Below are positions 32,301 to 43,676 of a stretch of 64,000 nucleotides of DNA, piece after piece. Each line of letters begins with the position of its first letter. Within the stretch, counting starts at the first letter, position 1. Source of the DNA: Alternaria dauci (taxonomy: Eukaryota; Ascomycota; Dothideomycetes; Pleosporales; Pleosporaceae); contig NC_091272.1 in assembly GCF_042100115.1 (NCBI RefSeq), positions 4,092,001 through 4,156,000 on the forward strand, in the 5' to 3' direction. Below the pieces are notes generated by a model. The model searched no databases. It saw only the letters and a list, made by a program, of their open reading frames with translations, and was not told where the DNA came from. Made by a program: the position numbers and the translations under genes.

Positions 32301-34502
32301 ACCCCAGCCAAATCAGCGCGCATCTCGTCCGGAGCCTTTGCGAAAGCCTCCCCCCCAGAGCCTCCCAAGAAGCCAGAGTCCTCGGAACTAGATCGAACGG
32401 TTCCTGATTCGCAGGTCTTGCCCAAGCCTTCGCCACGACCAGAGTCCATCAGCTCACCGAAGCCGTCCTCGCCTGGAATACCTAAGAAGCCGACGTCTCT
32501 GGAGTTCGAAAGACGAGTTTCTGGGTCGCACAACACGCCGCAGAAGACATCGTTGCCCAAACAAATCGAATCACCAAAGTCGGCTTCACCCACGTCTTCC
32601 CCAGCCACACCTCATTCTCGATTCTCGCGCCCTTTACCGACGTTACCTACCAAGCCAGCAGCAGAGAGTCCCCGGTCGACACCACTTCGGGAGATCTCAA
32701 CACCCAATGTCGAGATCTCGCCAACGAAGGAGGAGTCTTCACCTGAGAAGACTACGTTCTCATCGGTCAAGAGCGCCACCACACTATGGGGCAGATCCTC
32801 AGCTTCTTCATCGCCCGCTCCAGCAAGAGTCAAGGCGCCGATCAAACTCCCTACGCAAGCAGACGAACAGGCTGCAATGAAGGATGCGGGCTTGATTCGC
32901 TCATCGGAGTCAGAAACCAAGGCTCTGCCCAATCCACCACAGTCAAGCTCGCAATCGCCGACTGAATCCAAGCCTCTGCCACCGAAGCCAAAACCTGTCG
33001 GGCTAGGCTTCAGCTTAGGAAGCCTGGGTGGGTTCGTCGCGTCTCGATCACGAGAATCTAGTCCTCAACTACCCAAGAACGCACCCATGTCGCCGCCAGG
33101 AAGCGCAAACAGACCATTCTCTGAGCCTTCCATTGTGTCACCGACTCTCCCAAAGCATGAAGGAATGTTTGCAGACTTCTTCGATGAAGCCCCTGTGACT
33201 GAAGGCCAGCTGCCCGACAACATCGATACCATGTACATACTAAAATCTCCGCCGCTTGACCTAGGTCCATCAGGGAAGATTCGTACATTGCGCAAGCAGA
33301 TCCAAGAAGTAACTGGTGATGGGAGACTCACCCCTGTGCCTGCGCAAGAAGAACATATCCTGTTCCAGGATTCGATGTACCTGTGCACGCATGTTTACGA
33401 TGACGCAAGGGGTGGCAGGCACACCAGCGTCTACTTGTGGGCTGGTAATGGTGTGGCAGAGCCTACACTAGAAGATGTACAACTCTTTGCAAAGAACCAT
33501 GCACGTCAAAATCAGGGTACGCTTCTAGTCATCCGCCAAGGTCAAGAGACGCCCAACTTCTTTGAAGCCCTGGGTGGTATCGTCATCACACGACGTGGTG
33601 CAAAGCCAGCGGCGAAGGAATTTATGCTTTGCGGCCGTCGCCATCTTGGGCACCTTGCTTTTGACGAAGTCGATTTCTCACTCAAGAGTCTATGCTCCGC
33701 CTTCCCCTATCTTGTCTCCACCTCGGCTGGTAAAGTTTTTCTTTGGAAGGGTCGCGGCTGTTCTGCTGAGGAGCTATCTGGTGCACGTCTTATGGGCATG
33801 GACCTCGCGCCTACTGGCGACTACAACGAGATTGATGAAGGCGCCGAACCTCCAAGCTTCCTTAACAACATATTTCCTCCGTCTCAAGTCCCAGCAAAGG
33901 GCCCTGCCATTCCCCGCTCAGCAGACCATTGGCGCTACAAAGCCACATCCGACAAGTACCGCGTACGCCTCTACAAGATTGAACAAACGACTGGCCAGCC
34001 GGCAGGATGGGGCCAAGCACTCCAGGTGAGCAGCTCCTTTTTCGCACCGCTGCTACGAAGACCATCTTGGAACGCTGCTGAACAGACGCCGCAGACGCCG
34101 CTTACACCCAAGACACCGCAAGGTGTTGTCAAGACCGAAGTGAAAGAGATCATGCCTTTCTCTCAGAGGGATCTGGAGCCGGAGAACGTATATGTACTTG
34201 ACGCGTTTTTCGAGATGTATATCATCGTTGGTCCTTTGTCTCGCACACAAGCGCCTGCATTCTCCACTGCCCTCATGTTCGCGCAAGCCTATGGCATGCT
34301 CGCTGTGTCAGAGGAAGACCGTCCATTCATGCCCGTTACTACGGTTGTACTAGAAGGTGTACCTCGCGATATGAAGGTCCTTTTCCGACACTGGGATGAT
34401 AAGCTCATTCCTGCAGCTGGCTTGATGAGCGGTAAACTTGGCCGAGGCAAGAGTTTGAGGATCGTTGGCTTGGAGAAAGCTATCGAGGCTACGCGGAGAT
34501 AG
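29331..34502 (+). CDS. DUF4045 and gelsolin-repeat giant protein
   Basis: Probably an actin-linked cytoplasmic scaffold; function not established. Two exons, 29331-29487 and 29551-34502 (63 bp intron at ..LARRA/ERARSISP..), give 1,702 residues. The N-terminal helix (DPSEFVQRIQRLGDQRDRED, then VKKLEEELIQGRSERLARR) and the long Ser/Pro/Lys-rich tail that follows match the fungal DUF4045 layout. About 1,100 residues are disordered with many SPxK/SP sites and repeated phrases such as LKRSDSVSK. From about residue 1280 there are three gelsolin-like repeats (ILFQDSMYLCTHVYDD.. VYLWAGNG; SAGKVFLWKGRGCSAEE; ENVYVLDAFFEMYIIVG). Gelsolin modules in this position suggest Ca/actin or phosphoinositide contact, but the usual F-actin severing set of six is not present. 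Confidence 0.9.
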
Positions 34503-35821
34503 ATGATAGAGGCATGAGTCGGGTTGTTCTATTATACTGACATGAGGGTCCTTGGGGACAAGCGACTTACTTGCGCTTTCTATTCGCTGTACATATCTTA
34601 TACCTGCATTATATCTGGCGGCGGATGCATCGGGCTTGCACATCGGCGTCACGGCGCCATTACGCACCGGCCTCAAGAGTAAGGCCATGGAATTCAGATT
34701 TCTGCTCATGCGGAGCTGCTATGATCACACTGCTTAAACTCGTACCTTGTCGTCATGTGCTCACCAGTTCGCTGACAGTAGCGTTGTCTACAAAAGATTT
34801 TGTCATCTTAGATTATTTCGGGTGAGTATTAGGTCCAGAACATTACCGGAGATGAGGGGATGTTTCTGAGGCGGATACGTGGTGTTTCAGTTGTACCGAT
34901 GTATTCACCCGTACCACTGTATCCATCTTGCTCTCAGACCAGCAATCCCCCTGGTTTCGCTCCGCGGACTACTTTCTAGGTTCTCCGGCCGTTGTCGAGA
35001 TGATCTGTGTAGTCGTTCCATACGTTCCACCTTGACGTTATTATCGGAAGAATAGCAGGCGCGACACCTGTATATAACGTCACGATCTGTGGCGCTGTTT
35101 CATACACAAGACTATGCCTAAGAAACGAGACAAAATAGACCATTCATGCCTTGGGCTTGTCTCAAAGTGGATCGCATAACCACTTTCTATTTAGGTGTCA
35201 GCGTCGCAATGGAAGACGTCCGGAACATGTAGATACAACAACAGATCCAGATAGGCATCAATCAATACGCAAACGAAATACTTCAATGCGACCTATCTAG
35301 GTACGAACTGAGCATTGTTCATGTCATCTAGACCTTGCTCGCATCAACCTTTCGCATCAACCTTTCGCATCCTCCCGCCGGCACCTCCTTCGGCTTCTCT
35401 AGTGGCCGCATTGATGCGCCTTGCCCAAAGGGCTATCGGAAGACGCCACATGAAGATTTGCCTCGAAGGGGTCAGCACAGGTACACATGATCCATTTGCC
35501 CCTTCCTCTACACCGCATGTGTGATGGAAGAAACGACCACAGCCGCGCTGTGGTAACGGAACGCGTCAATACTTGCCATAATAGCCGGCGGTATGTTGGC
35601 TAGCATGGCAGAAGGGTCCTGGGTATCCAAGCCTATCCAAGCTTTTGCCGAGGGAAACAAGCATGACGATCCATGCACCGCGGTGCACGACTGGTAGGCT
35701 TCCCCACAGAACACTTTACTCATCTACCGTAGCTTGACGGAGCTTAATTAATCGGGGGCACTGCTCATTTGCGCTACTGGTGGAATTCGTCCGAGGATCC
35801 AAGGTGTCTTAGGTCTGTCCG

Positions 35822-35845
35822 AATGAGCGACCGCTCATCCCCGGG
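35822..35845. promoter_or_regulatory. Inverted repeat plus CCCCGG/CCGGGG core
   Basis: ATGAGCG (35822-35828) and its exact complement CGCTCAT (35831-35837) are spaced by two bases. They are followed directly by CCCCGGGG (35838-35845), which contains the SYGGRG consensus on both strands, the site type bound by the carbon-catabolite repressor CreA. The position, about 260 bp before the xylanase start, is sensible for regulation by glucose. Binding is inferred only. Confidence 0.4.
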
Positions 35846-35971
35846 GCGCGGGTGCATCGTTCACATCTGGATAGGGCACAGGGAAGCAGTGGCAAGGCTT
35901 CGGCGATGGGCCTTGAAACAATCGCAATATGTTTGGTGCCATGTGCGAAGAGCCTTTTAACCGTTCCGTTG

Positions 35972-35977
35972 TATATA
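35972..35977 (+). promoter_or_regulatory. TATA box of the GH11 xylanase
   Basis: TATATA lies 129 bp upstream of the ATG at 36106, followed by a CT-rich stretch and CAAG/CAAC-type initiator context before the start codon. It is the best core-promoter candidate in this upstream region. Confidence 0.5.
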
Positions 35978-36105
35978 GACCAAAGACTTGGAAGGACGAA
36001 TAAGCTCACCACCAAGCTGCTCATCTCATCTACACAAGCATCGTTCACTTCCACTCTCTTCTCTTATCAATTGACATTCTTTTCTACCACTCTGCTTTCT
36101 TCAAC

Positions 36106-36768
36106 ATGGTTGCCTTTAGCTCTCTCGTCCTCGGCCTCAGCGCCATCGCTGGCTCTGCCTACGCTGCACCCACTGCCGATGTCCCTGACTTCGAGCTTGG
36201 AGGCAAGGCCCTTGCCGCCCGTCAGGACTACAACCAGAACTACAAGACTTCTGGCAACGTTCAGTTCTCTCCCACCAACAATGGCTACTCAGTCAACTTC
36301 TCCAACGCCGGCGATTTCGTCGTAGGAAAGGGCTGGACCAAGGGCACCACCCGCAAAATCAACTTTCAGGGTTCTACCTCTCCTTCGGCCGGAACTGTCC
36401 TCGTCTCCGTTTACGGCTGGACGACCGGCCCCTTGATCGAATACTATATCCAGGAGTACACCTCTAACGGCGCTGGTTCTGCCCAGGGTACCAAGATGGG
36501 CCAGGTGACTTGCGACGGCTCCGTTTACGACATCTGGAAGCACACGCAGGTCAACCAGCCTTCTATCCAGGGCACGACCACATTCACTCAGTACATCAGC
36601 AACCGTGTTAACAAGAGGCCCGGCAGCGGCACTGTCACCACCAAGTGCCACTTTGACGCTTGGGCCAAGCTCGGCATGAACTTGGGTCAGCACAACTACC
36701 AGACTCTTGCTACTGAGGGCTGGGGCAACGCCGCTGGAAAGTCTCAGTACACCATCACTGGCTCGTAG
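36106..36768 (+). CDS. Endo-1,4-beta-xylanase, family GH11, secreted
   Basis: Cleaves xylan backbones in plant cell walls. It is an intronless ORF of 220 residues. The signal peptide (MVAFSSLVLGLSAIAGSAYA, residues 1-20) is followed by a short propeptide ending near AAR at residue 39, then the compact beta-jelly-roll. Catalytic residues are visible: nucleophile E112 in PLIEYYIQE and acid/base E204 in LATEGWGN. The thumb begins with PSIQGTTTFTQY. Position D70 in GDFVVGKGW corresponds to the Asn/Asp switch next to the acid/base that sets pH optimum in this family; Asp is found in acid-acting enzymes. Two cysteines (136, 181) could pair. There is no carbohydrate-binding module. Confidence 0.97.
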   Translation: MVAFSSLVLGLSAIAGSAYAAPTADVPDFELGGKALAARQDYNQNYKTSGNVQFSPTNNGYSVNFSNAGDFVVGKGWTKGTTRKINFQGSTSPSAGTVLVSVYGWTTGPLIEYYIQEYTSNGAGSAQGTKMGQVTCDGSVYDIWKHTQVNQPSIQGTTTFTQYISNRVNKRPGSGTVTTKCHFDAWAKLGMNLGQHNYQTLATEGWGNAAGKSQYTITGS

Positions 36769-37466
36769 ATTCTCCGCCACGAGATGAGGCGCTGGGTGCC
36801 GATGACAAGGGGATTGTCTGCGGGCGCAATGCAGTGGTCGACTTGAGGAGGAACATGTGTGGTTGTTGATGGTTTCTTGCTGTAGATACTTGGTTTTCTT
36901 CATTTCTTTCGATCTCAGTCCCCTTTGAGGGGTCTTGACATGTCCCTTGCATGTAGATATTGCACTTTTACATAGAAACAACTTTCCTGGTTCTGCTGTC
37001 CTGAGGACAGACAGCGAAACAACATTTGATTGCTACACGTGACTCGGTGTCTGTTTCGACGAGCGGAACGAGAGAGTTCTTAACCACTGCGAGACGAAGG
37101 GCCTTGAGTCCAGCTGGGGACGGGGTAAAGGAAACTGACTTTCAAGCGAGGAGTTTGAGCGTGGTGTGATGTACAACAAAGTGGCCATCTGTCGCAGGGG
37201 AAGTCGAAGTGGAAGCGAATGTAGGAAAGAGCAAAAGACACGAAAGCTGGCGCCGAGTGCCGAGACACACCTGCAGTTTTTGATCGTGCTGATGACGGCG
37301 TGGTTGTCCTTCCCCGACTGCTGTCTCGAGTTCGGGGCGCGTGCGCTAGACCGCAAACGGCTAGCGCCTCACACGTTCGAAATTGTGTCTCGCTAAGCGA
37401 CTGACCATATTCCTCTGTCCTGCGAACTCCAACGACCGACATCCAACTCACATCAACACCGTCGTC
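36769..37466. other. Spacer between GH11 and uL2
   Basis: These 698 bp contain the xylanase 3' UTR and the ribosomal-protein promoter. A pyrimidine-rich, CT-containing stretch precedes the uL2 ATG. No further gene is supported. Confidence 0.5.
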
Positions 37467-38472
37467 ATGGGTAGGGTCATTCGCAACCAACGTAAGGGTC
37501 GCGGCTCTATCTTCACGGCCAACACCCGCCTGAACAAGAACCCCGCCCAGTTCCGCACGCTCGACTTCGTACGTTCGCCGCCCGCGCAATCCGCGAAATT
37601 GGACACACACACACACACACTGGGAACAGAGGGCTAATGGGTGCAGGCTGAGCGCAATGGATACATCCGGGGTGTCGTAAAGGAGATTGTCCACGACTCT
37701 GGTCGTGGTGAGTACCCAGTGCGAGAATTGGGCTCTGGCGCCATTTTCTAACAATTCTGTCCACAGGCGCTCCCCTCGCCAGGGTCACCTTCCGCAACCC
37801 CTACAAGTTCAAGCTCAACACCGAGACCTTCATCGCCAACGAGGGCATGTACACTGGCCAGGTTAGTTGGCGCATTCTGGGCTGCTGGACATGGCACAAG
37901 ATCTAACATGGCAAAGTTCATCTACGCCGGAAAGAACGCTGCGCTCACCATCGGCAACGTCCTCCCCCTCGCTTCCGTCCCCGAAGGTACTGTTCTCACC
38001 AACGTCGAAGACAAGAACGGTGACCGTGGCGCGCTCGGCCGTACCTCTGGTAACTACGTTACCGTCATCGGCCACAACCCCGATGAGGGCAAGACCCGTG
38101 TCAAGCTCCCATCTGGTGCCAAGAAGGTCCTCCCCAGCTCGTGCCGTGGTATGGTCGGTATCGTCGCTGGTGGTGGCCGCACAGACAAGCCTCTCATGAA
38201 GGCGTCGCGTGCCAAGCACAAGGTATGCACAATCACCATGTGCTCAGAAGAGCATTGCTAACACACGATAGTTCGCTGCCAAGCGCAACAGCTGGCCCAG
38301 GACTCGTGGTGTTGCCATGAACCCCGTCGACCATCCTCACGGTGGTGGTAACCACCAGCATATCGGTAAAGCCTCGACCATCTCCCGGTACGCCACCCAG
38401 GGTCAAAAGGCCGGTCTCATCGCCGCGCGGAGGACAGGTCTGCTCCGTGGTACCCAGAAGACAAAGGACTAG
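37467..38472 (+). CDS. RPL2: 60S ribosomal protein uL2 (L2/L8)
   Basis: Core protein of the large ribosomal subunit near the peptidyl-transferase centre. Five exons, 37467-37568, 37647-37707, 37767-37861, 37917-38222 and 38272-38472, give 254 residues, the same size as the yeast protein. The start [16 protein letters not shown] and the C-terminal [18 protein letters not shown] are diagnostic; the histidine in the HPHGGG loop is the universally conserved residue close to the catalytic centre. The four introns are 48-78 bp. The first intron has a (CA)9 run ahead of its acceptor. It converges with APC4, whose stop is 275 bp away. Confidence 0.97.
37603..37620 (+). repeat. AC microsatellite in uL2 intron 1
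   Basis: Nine AC dinucleotides within intron 1 of the uL2 gene, between donor and acceptor. Confidence 0.85.
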
Positions 38473-38746
38473 AGTGGTGCTTTGTGATCTGGTGGCGTTG
38501 GTCTACGATAGGAACGACAAAGATGCGGTCGGTTATTCTCTCCATACCTCTACATGCGGGTGGCCGGGCGTTATAACGAAATGGAAACTTCTCGGCAAGC
38601 TAGGCTTTCTTCTACTATGGCTTGCATGCATGATAGGTCCTTTAGGGAATGTGATTCCGAAAAATGTATCTGATCTGAACTTCTGACACTTGTCCTCTAT
38701 GATTCCCGTGCTGTGATTGCATTCTGCTATAACATGTTGAAAGCAC

Positions 38747-41459
38747 CTATGCTCCACCCATACTGACATCGCCATCTCTGTCTTCGGCTTCACTTTCACT
38801 GCCAATCCAACTACCATCGTCTCTGCCGTCCTTGTCCCTTTTCATCCTAAAGTCCATATCCAGCACTCTGTAATGTTTCCTATCGCTCCCCAACACCATA
38901 ATCACCCTCCTACCTTTCCTGCCATTGACTTCTAACCTCAGTGGTGTGAACCGGCCTTCAAAGACATGTCTCGTGTGCTTCTCGATCATCTCACGCGTTA
39001 TGGCTATGTTGTTACGCGATGGTGAAGATGGCGGCGTGCCCTGTGGAAGGAGATGCTGCTGTACCGATGCGTGTGGAAGTGGATTGTAAGTGATGATAGG
39101 GTGTTCGTGAGACATGTCATTGGTGTTGGGCGTATATGGTAGAGAAATGATAACGTTCGACATGGTTTTCTCTTCCAATGGGACTCGTAGGAGGACAAGA
39201 AGGGAAGAGTCGTCTGCGAATTTCGCGTCTAGGATCTTGATGTCTTTGGTAGACATAGAAGCGGGGGAGAAGTCGAGGGTCGAGATGGCATAGGCTTGTA
39301 TATCCTTGCGTACATTGGATGTACTTTGTGTGTTTGACAAGCGGTGGATATACAGCGTGGTGGGTGACGACAGGGGTGAGAGTGCAATGTATGTGCTCAT
39401 GCTGTCTGAGGACGTTGATGGCTGTATAGTGATACGTTAGCATATGTGAATCATCATTGTTCTTCAAAATGGAAACAAGGCCTACCTCAAACACCATCCT
39501 CATGTGCAGTATACTTATTTCATCCGTCTCCCCAAGATCTTCGAGAACAACACCAGAGTTCATCTGTATGTTCGCTTCCTGCCATTTACTAACCTGCTTC
39601 AACAGGCCCATGACCCCTGTACTCAGATGCCCAAGTACATGTTCTAAACACAGTGCCTCTTCTTTGAATGTCGCACCCTCCTTCAACAACTCGACAGCCT
39701 TTTTCGTATCTTCGTAGCTCGCTGCCTCTCTTCCCTTGGCCTTTGGATCCAGTTGCGCCTCTGGCCTAAAGAATGGCGCAACATCAGACTTGGTAAGTCC
39801 ATACTGGATGTACGCCAACACCTGCGAAACGTCAACGCCCGGATCTCGCTGTTCCATCTCAGCTCGAGACTGCGAGTCCGGCTCCGTAGCTTCATAGTCG
39901 ATGGTGAATCTCAGCCATTTACTGAAGTGGTGGAATTGCCTCTTCTCCTCTGATGCATACAACATAGCCGTATGAGCGAGCAACCGCATGTTCTTCAACG
40001 TCTCCAACAGCGCGGAGAATTCACCCATGGGCCCACTGAATATCCATTCTTGATCGTGGAATTGTGCAAGACCGCGCAGGCGCGAGATCACGATGGAACA
40101 GCGATCGAGTGCCGGGATGAGATTTTCATGCAGAAGCGCTAGAAGCGTCGTGAAGGATGTCGTAACAGTATTGTCCCAGCGTTTATGTCCTGCCTCTGCG
40201 AGTTCATCAACGAGCCATTCTTTGAGGACTGGGTTACAGTTTCCCGTGCATGCTGTGTGAAACAGGTTCGTGACGAGGTCGCCTAGTTCCTTCTCCTCGA
40301 GCGTTTCGCTGATATTCATCATGAATTTGCGGGGGAGATCTTGAGCGTGCTTGAAGAAGGCGCGGATGCGTTGAAGGGTCTGTGTGATGTAAAGCAGGAG
40401 GTTTTGGAGCTGTGATGTCTTTGCTGCGATGAGATGAAGGTAGACACCAGCCAAGGGGATGAAGTTCAATGTTAGCGGAATGTAGGCGATGCTCTTCTTT
40501 TGGGGTGAGGCAGCGGATGTTGTTTGCATGAGGAGGCTATGCGTGCAACTGTACGGGTGGCTTGTATGAAGTAAGGGTGTGCTCGAAATGTTCCAAGCTC
40601 CGGGTAGCTGGACGTTTACTGTTTCCAGCGAATCGTAGATAGAAGGATGGACCGTTCCGCGGTCAGTCATTCGAATGAACATGTCGACGGAATTGTGATC
40701 TTTCAGGTGATGCGAATGCAGGAGTGAGTCTGCCTCCGCCTGCGAGCTGAACGCTCCAGAATCCGCTTGCGAGATGCGCATAAATGGTAACGCTGGTGGC
40801 AAAGGTATTGCAGGAAGTTTGGGTAGCAGCGCTTCAATATCCATCATAGCAAGCTGGTCCGGTAGATCGGGCGCAATATCCAATGTCTGAAAGTCTGGCT
40901 GGCGCTGCAGGAAGTCCTCCAGCGTGGTATCGTCCTTGAATGCATCCCATTCCTCGGTTGTAGGATGGCCAAAGACGGCAGTCTTAGCAGACGTTTTGTT
41001 GTTCGCCTTCTTTGGTTTCAGCCCTGTCCGCTTCTTCACAGTCTCGACATTGATGAAATTTAAACCCCAACCAATACACGTCACCCTGACCGGAGCCTCG
41101 TCATCTATCGTGTCACCACCAGCTCTCCCAACCTCCGGCAGCATGACGTCTTTGTGCGTGATCTTGCCCGTCTCGGCACTAACCAAGTCTGTGCTCCCGT
41201 CACTCCAACTGACAGCGATGCTCTTGCCATTGAACTCCCACTGTAGCGCTTGGACGCGCAAATCCTCGTTCTTTCTTTTCAACCCAAATGCTCTTTGACC
41301 GTTGATCCGGTAGACATCGAGATTCTCCTCATCGGTAACCAAGGCTATGAGGTCCATGGTTGGACAGTACGAAATGAGATGTGGGTGTATTGGATGCAGC
41401 AGGATCTTCTCTGCTTGCTGCAGCAATTGTCGGCCATGACCTGGGTCTGTTGTCGCCAT
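38747..41459 (-). CDS. APC4: Anaphase-promoting complex subunit 4
   Basis: Scaffold subunit of the APC/C ubiquitin ligase (Lid1/Cut20 in fission yeast), which connects the platform subunits and controls mitotic exit. Two exons, 41459-39486 and 39421-38747, are separated by a 64 bp intron after ..RMVFE, giving 882 residues. The N-terminal WD-like segment contains HPHLISYCPTMDLIALVTDE, LDVYRINGQRAFGL and VQALQWEFNGKSIAVSWSDGS, the usual APC4 beta-propeller start. The middle is the long helical APC4 domain (LLYITQTLQRIRAFFKHAQDLP, GPMGEFSALLETLKNMRLLAHTAMLY). The C-terminus is an acidic tail (WIGSESEAEDRDGDVSMGG). The size is larger than the fission-yeast protein because of linkers. Confidence 0.9.
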
Positions 41460-42004
41460 AATTGCCGTTCCTCGACCCCCAAAAGGCCGCTGTGGCGGAT
41501 GTCAGTTTACGTGTTTGGAGAGAGTGGGTTGTTTGTGCACATGGAGAAGTCGCGTTCTAAGCCAGATCTGCCTAGCGCGCTCACGCGCTATCACGTTGCT
41601 CAACATTACACACAGTTACGAATGCTGCGTGCAAGTGCTAGCATGGTACACTCAAATTAGCAATACAATGCGATTTTATAAATTGTATGTCATATATCCA
41701 ACATATCAATGTAATTGACAAAGAAAATTTGCAATTCGAGTGCTCTAGAAAGAATACCAGTCCTTCTTCCGTGCCTTCTGGGTATACATATCATCCTATC
41801 ATAGTACAAGTACAAGTGGCCGGCACCCTAATCCTAGGCGCCAATTCCACTACCCTAAGCCCCCATGCCACAAACGCCGCGGTGCGAAACAACGCAATTG
41901 CACAAACCAGTTGTTTCCTCGATATGAGGACCGACGTTGGTCCCAAGAGGAGTCAGACAGGCAAAAGCCTGTACACATCGATGATCATCATCTGATAACC
42001 TGGT
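41460..42004. other. Spacer between NIPA stop and APC4 start
   Basis: These 545 bp should include the APC4 promoter and the transporter's 3' UTR. Local AT-richness is higher around 41650-41760, with repeated CATATATC/CATATCAA-like motifs. No gene is supported. Confidence 0.5.
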
Positions 42005-43504
42005 CTATCGGACTGACGAATTCCTCTTCGGCTGTACTGACTCTTTGTGGACTCGCCCTCGGCCTGCACCACTTAGTCTTCCATTTAACCGTGCTTCCTC
42101 ATCGAAGCTCGTCCGCTTGGTGTTCTGGCCACTTTCCAGCTCGTCGTCGCTGTCAGCCAGATCGCCAAGCTCGAACTGATTCTCCACGTCGTAGTCGTGC
42201 ATAAGCGCGCCTCGATCGCCTGCATCAGCATAGTTGGATCTGCCGTCACGATTGACACCAACGGATTGTCGCTCGAACAGCTCTTCGCTGCGTCGCGCCT
42301 GCATACTGCGTCTTGTAGGAAAGCCAGAGATGGCATCTGAAGGCGGGCCGTCGGTGAAACGCGAGCCAAATGCTCTGCTGCCGTTGGGGTCCTCGCGCGA
42401 GAGATTCAAGAGGTATACGCCGGAGAAGATGATGAGGAAGCCGCAGAGCAGGGAGATGGTGTTGACTGCAGATGTAGTGTTGAAGCCTTGGAACAGGAGG
42501 CAGGAAGCGACGAGGGTACAGGTTGTGAACATGACGTAGTAGAGGGGATTGACACTGAAAGCAGAAGTTAGCAGTCGCTGGTGGGCGCCTAGGCGTCCTA
42601 AACGTACATGTTTGTCGAGAATTGGCTCAGGGCCTTGTTGAAGTAGTTCATCTGCGTGAGAATGCAGCCAACGACGAGGATTACGAAGACGTATGTCGAA
42701 GGGTGTGTGAACTGGTTGTTTCCGGCAAATGTCATCTTCAGAGCAATGCCAAAGGCCTTGATGAACATGATGGAAACGGAGCCGGCTGTCGAACAAATGG
42801 AAAGGTAAATGAGCGGGTTCTTGCGACCGTATTTGGGCGCAATCTTGTAGATCATAAAGATGCAGAAGACGACACAAAAGGCGCAGTAGAAAAGGAAGCC
42901 TGGAGTGGCTGTGTCAGTCTCGGTCATGACGTGAACTCCAGAAGCTCATGTAGGACGTACCTGGCTGGAGCGCAAGATTCAAGATCTCTTCAACAGACTC
43001 GACTTCTTTGTCTGGCGGCGCATGTAGTACGATGATGACGGATCCGATGAGACAGATCGCGCAGCCAATCTTGCCTAGGAGTCCCAATTGTTCGTCGAGG
43101 AAGTATGAGCCGAGGACGGCGCCGATGAGGACTGAGAGGGCTCCGAGGGGCGTCACCAGAATGGCAGGCGCAAAGGCATACGCTGCGAAATTGAATATCT
43201 CGCCGAGCACCACTGCATGCTGTCAGTTACGCGCACAGCAGAGTCTTGCATGTGCACCCACTCGTCGTTATGCCGGCCCACCACACGGGGTTCTGTAGGT
43301 AGCCAAAGCCGTCTCCGTTGAAGCCCTGCTTCTCCATTGAGGCATTGAGACCCTTTTTGGTAATGACAAAACTCGCTCCAATCGCCAGTGACGAGCTCAC
43401 GGCCAGCATGAGACCAATATATCTGTCCTTATCGTCAGTCGTCGGGGTTCGCATGCAGCGTGCAGCAGGCCGTCTCTTGGCGCTACGTACTTGTCTTCGA
43501 CCAT
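42005..43504 (-). CDS. NIPA-type magnesium transporter (DUF803)
   Basis: A multi-pass membrane protein of the NIPA/DUF803 group (drug/metabolite-transporter fold), whose animal members carry magnesium. Five exons, 43504-43491 (14 nt, MVEDK), 43422-43262, 43212-42961, 42899-42608 and 42554-42005, give 422 residues. Hydrophobic segments follow the family order: GLMLAVSSSLAIGASFVITKKGL, then the internal repeat FAPAILVTPLGALSVLIGAVL, GLLGKIGCAICLIGSVIIVL, and later SAVNTISLLCGFLIIFSGVYLL. The cytoplasmic C-terminus is hydrophilic and serine/acid-rich. The tiny first exon is short but spliced in frame, and the family's start right before GLxLAxxSS supports it. Confidence 0.9.
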
Positions 43505-43609
43505 GGTGCCGGTGTGTGTAGGTCTATGCGACCCGTCGTGGTTGTTTGCGGCCAGGTGATGACAATATACGTGTCGTTGTGAATGTGGGCGGGCGGCGGC
43601 GACAGTCGT

Positions 43610-43623
43610 GGGGGGGGGGGGGG
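43610..43623. repeat. G14 homopolymer
   Basis: Fourteen consecutive G on the plus strand, about 105 bp upstream of the NIPA-type start (C14 on that gene's coding strand). Confidence 0.9.
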
Positions 43624-43652
43624 TGTGAAGCTAGTGCGTGCCTGTTGACGTT

Positions 43653-43676
43653 GGCGATGGCGATGGCGATGGCGAT
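43653..43676. repeat. Tandem GGCGAT x4
   Basis: Four perfect copies of a 6-bp unit, 30 bp from the G14 run. In the same promoter-proximal segment of the transporter gene; noncoding as modelled. Confidence 0.9.

Larger units (their letters stand above)
34503..36105. promoter_or_regulatory. 1.6 kb upstream region of the GH11 xylanase
   Basis: No gene is supported here. A 12-bp tandem (CGCATCAACCTT-like) is repeated about 2.5 times near 35340-35368. A TATATA box at 35972-35977 lies 129 bp before the xylanase ATG. A perfect inverted repeat and CreA-like core (35822-35845) are listed separately. I did not find the xylanase-activator core GGCTAAA on either strand within the last 500 bp, by eye. 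Confidence 0.55.

Noticed and set aside
36289..36981. 230-codon minus-strand frame opposite the xylanase
   Set aside because: Antisense of a well-supported GH11 gene.
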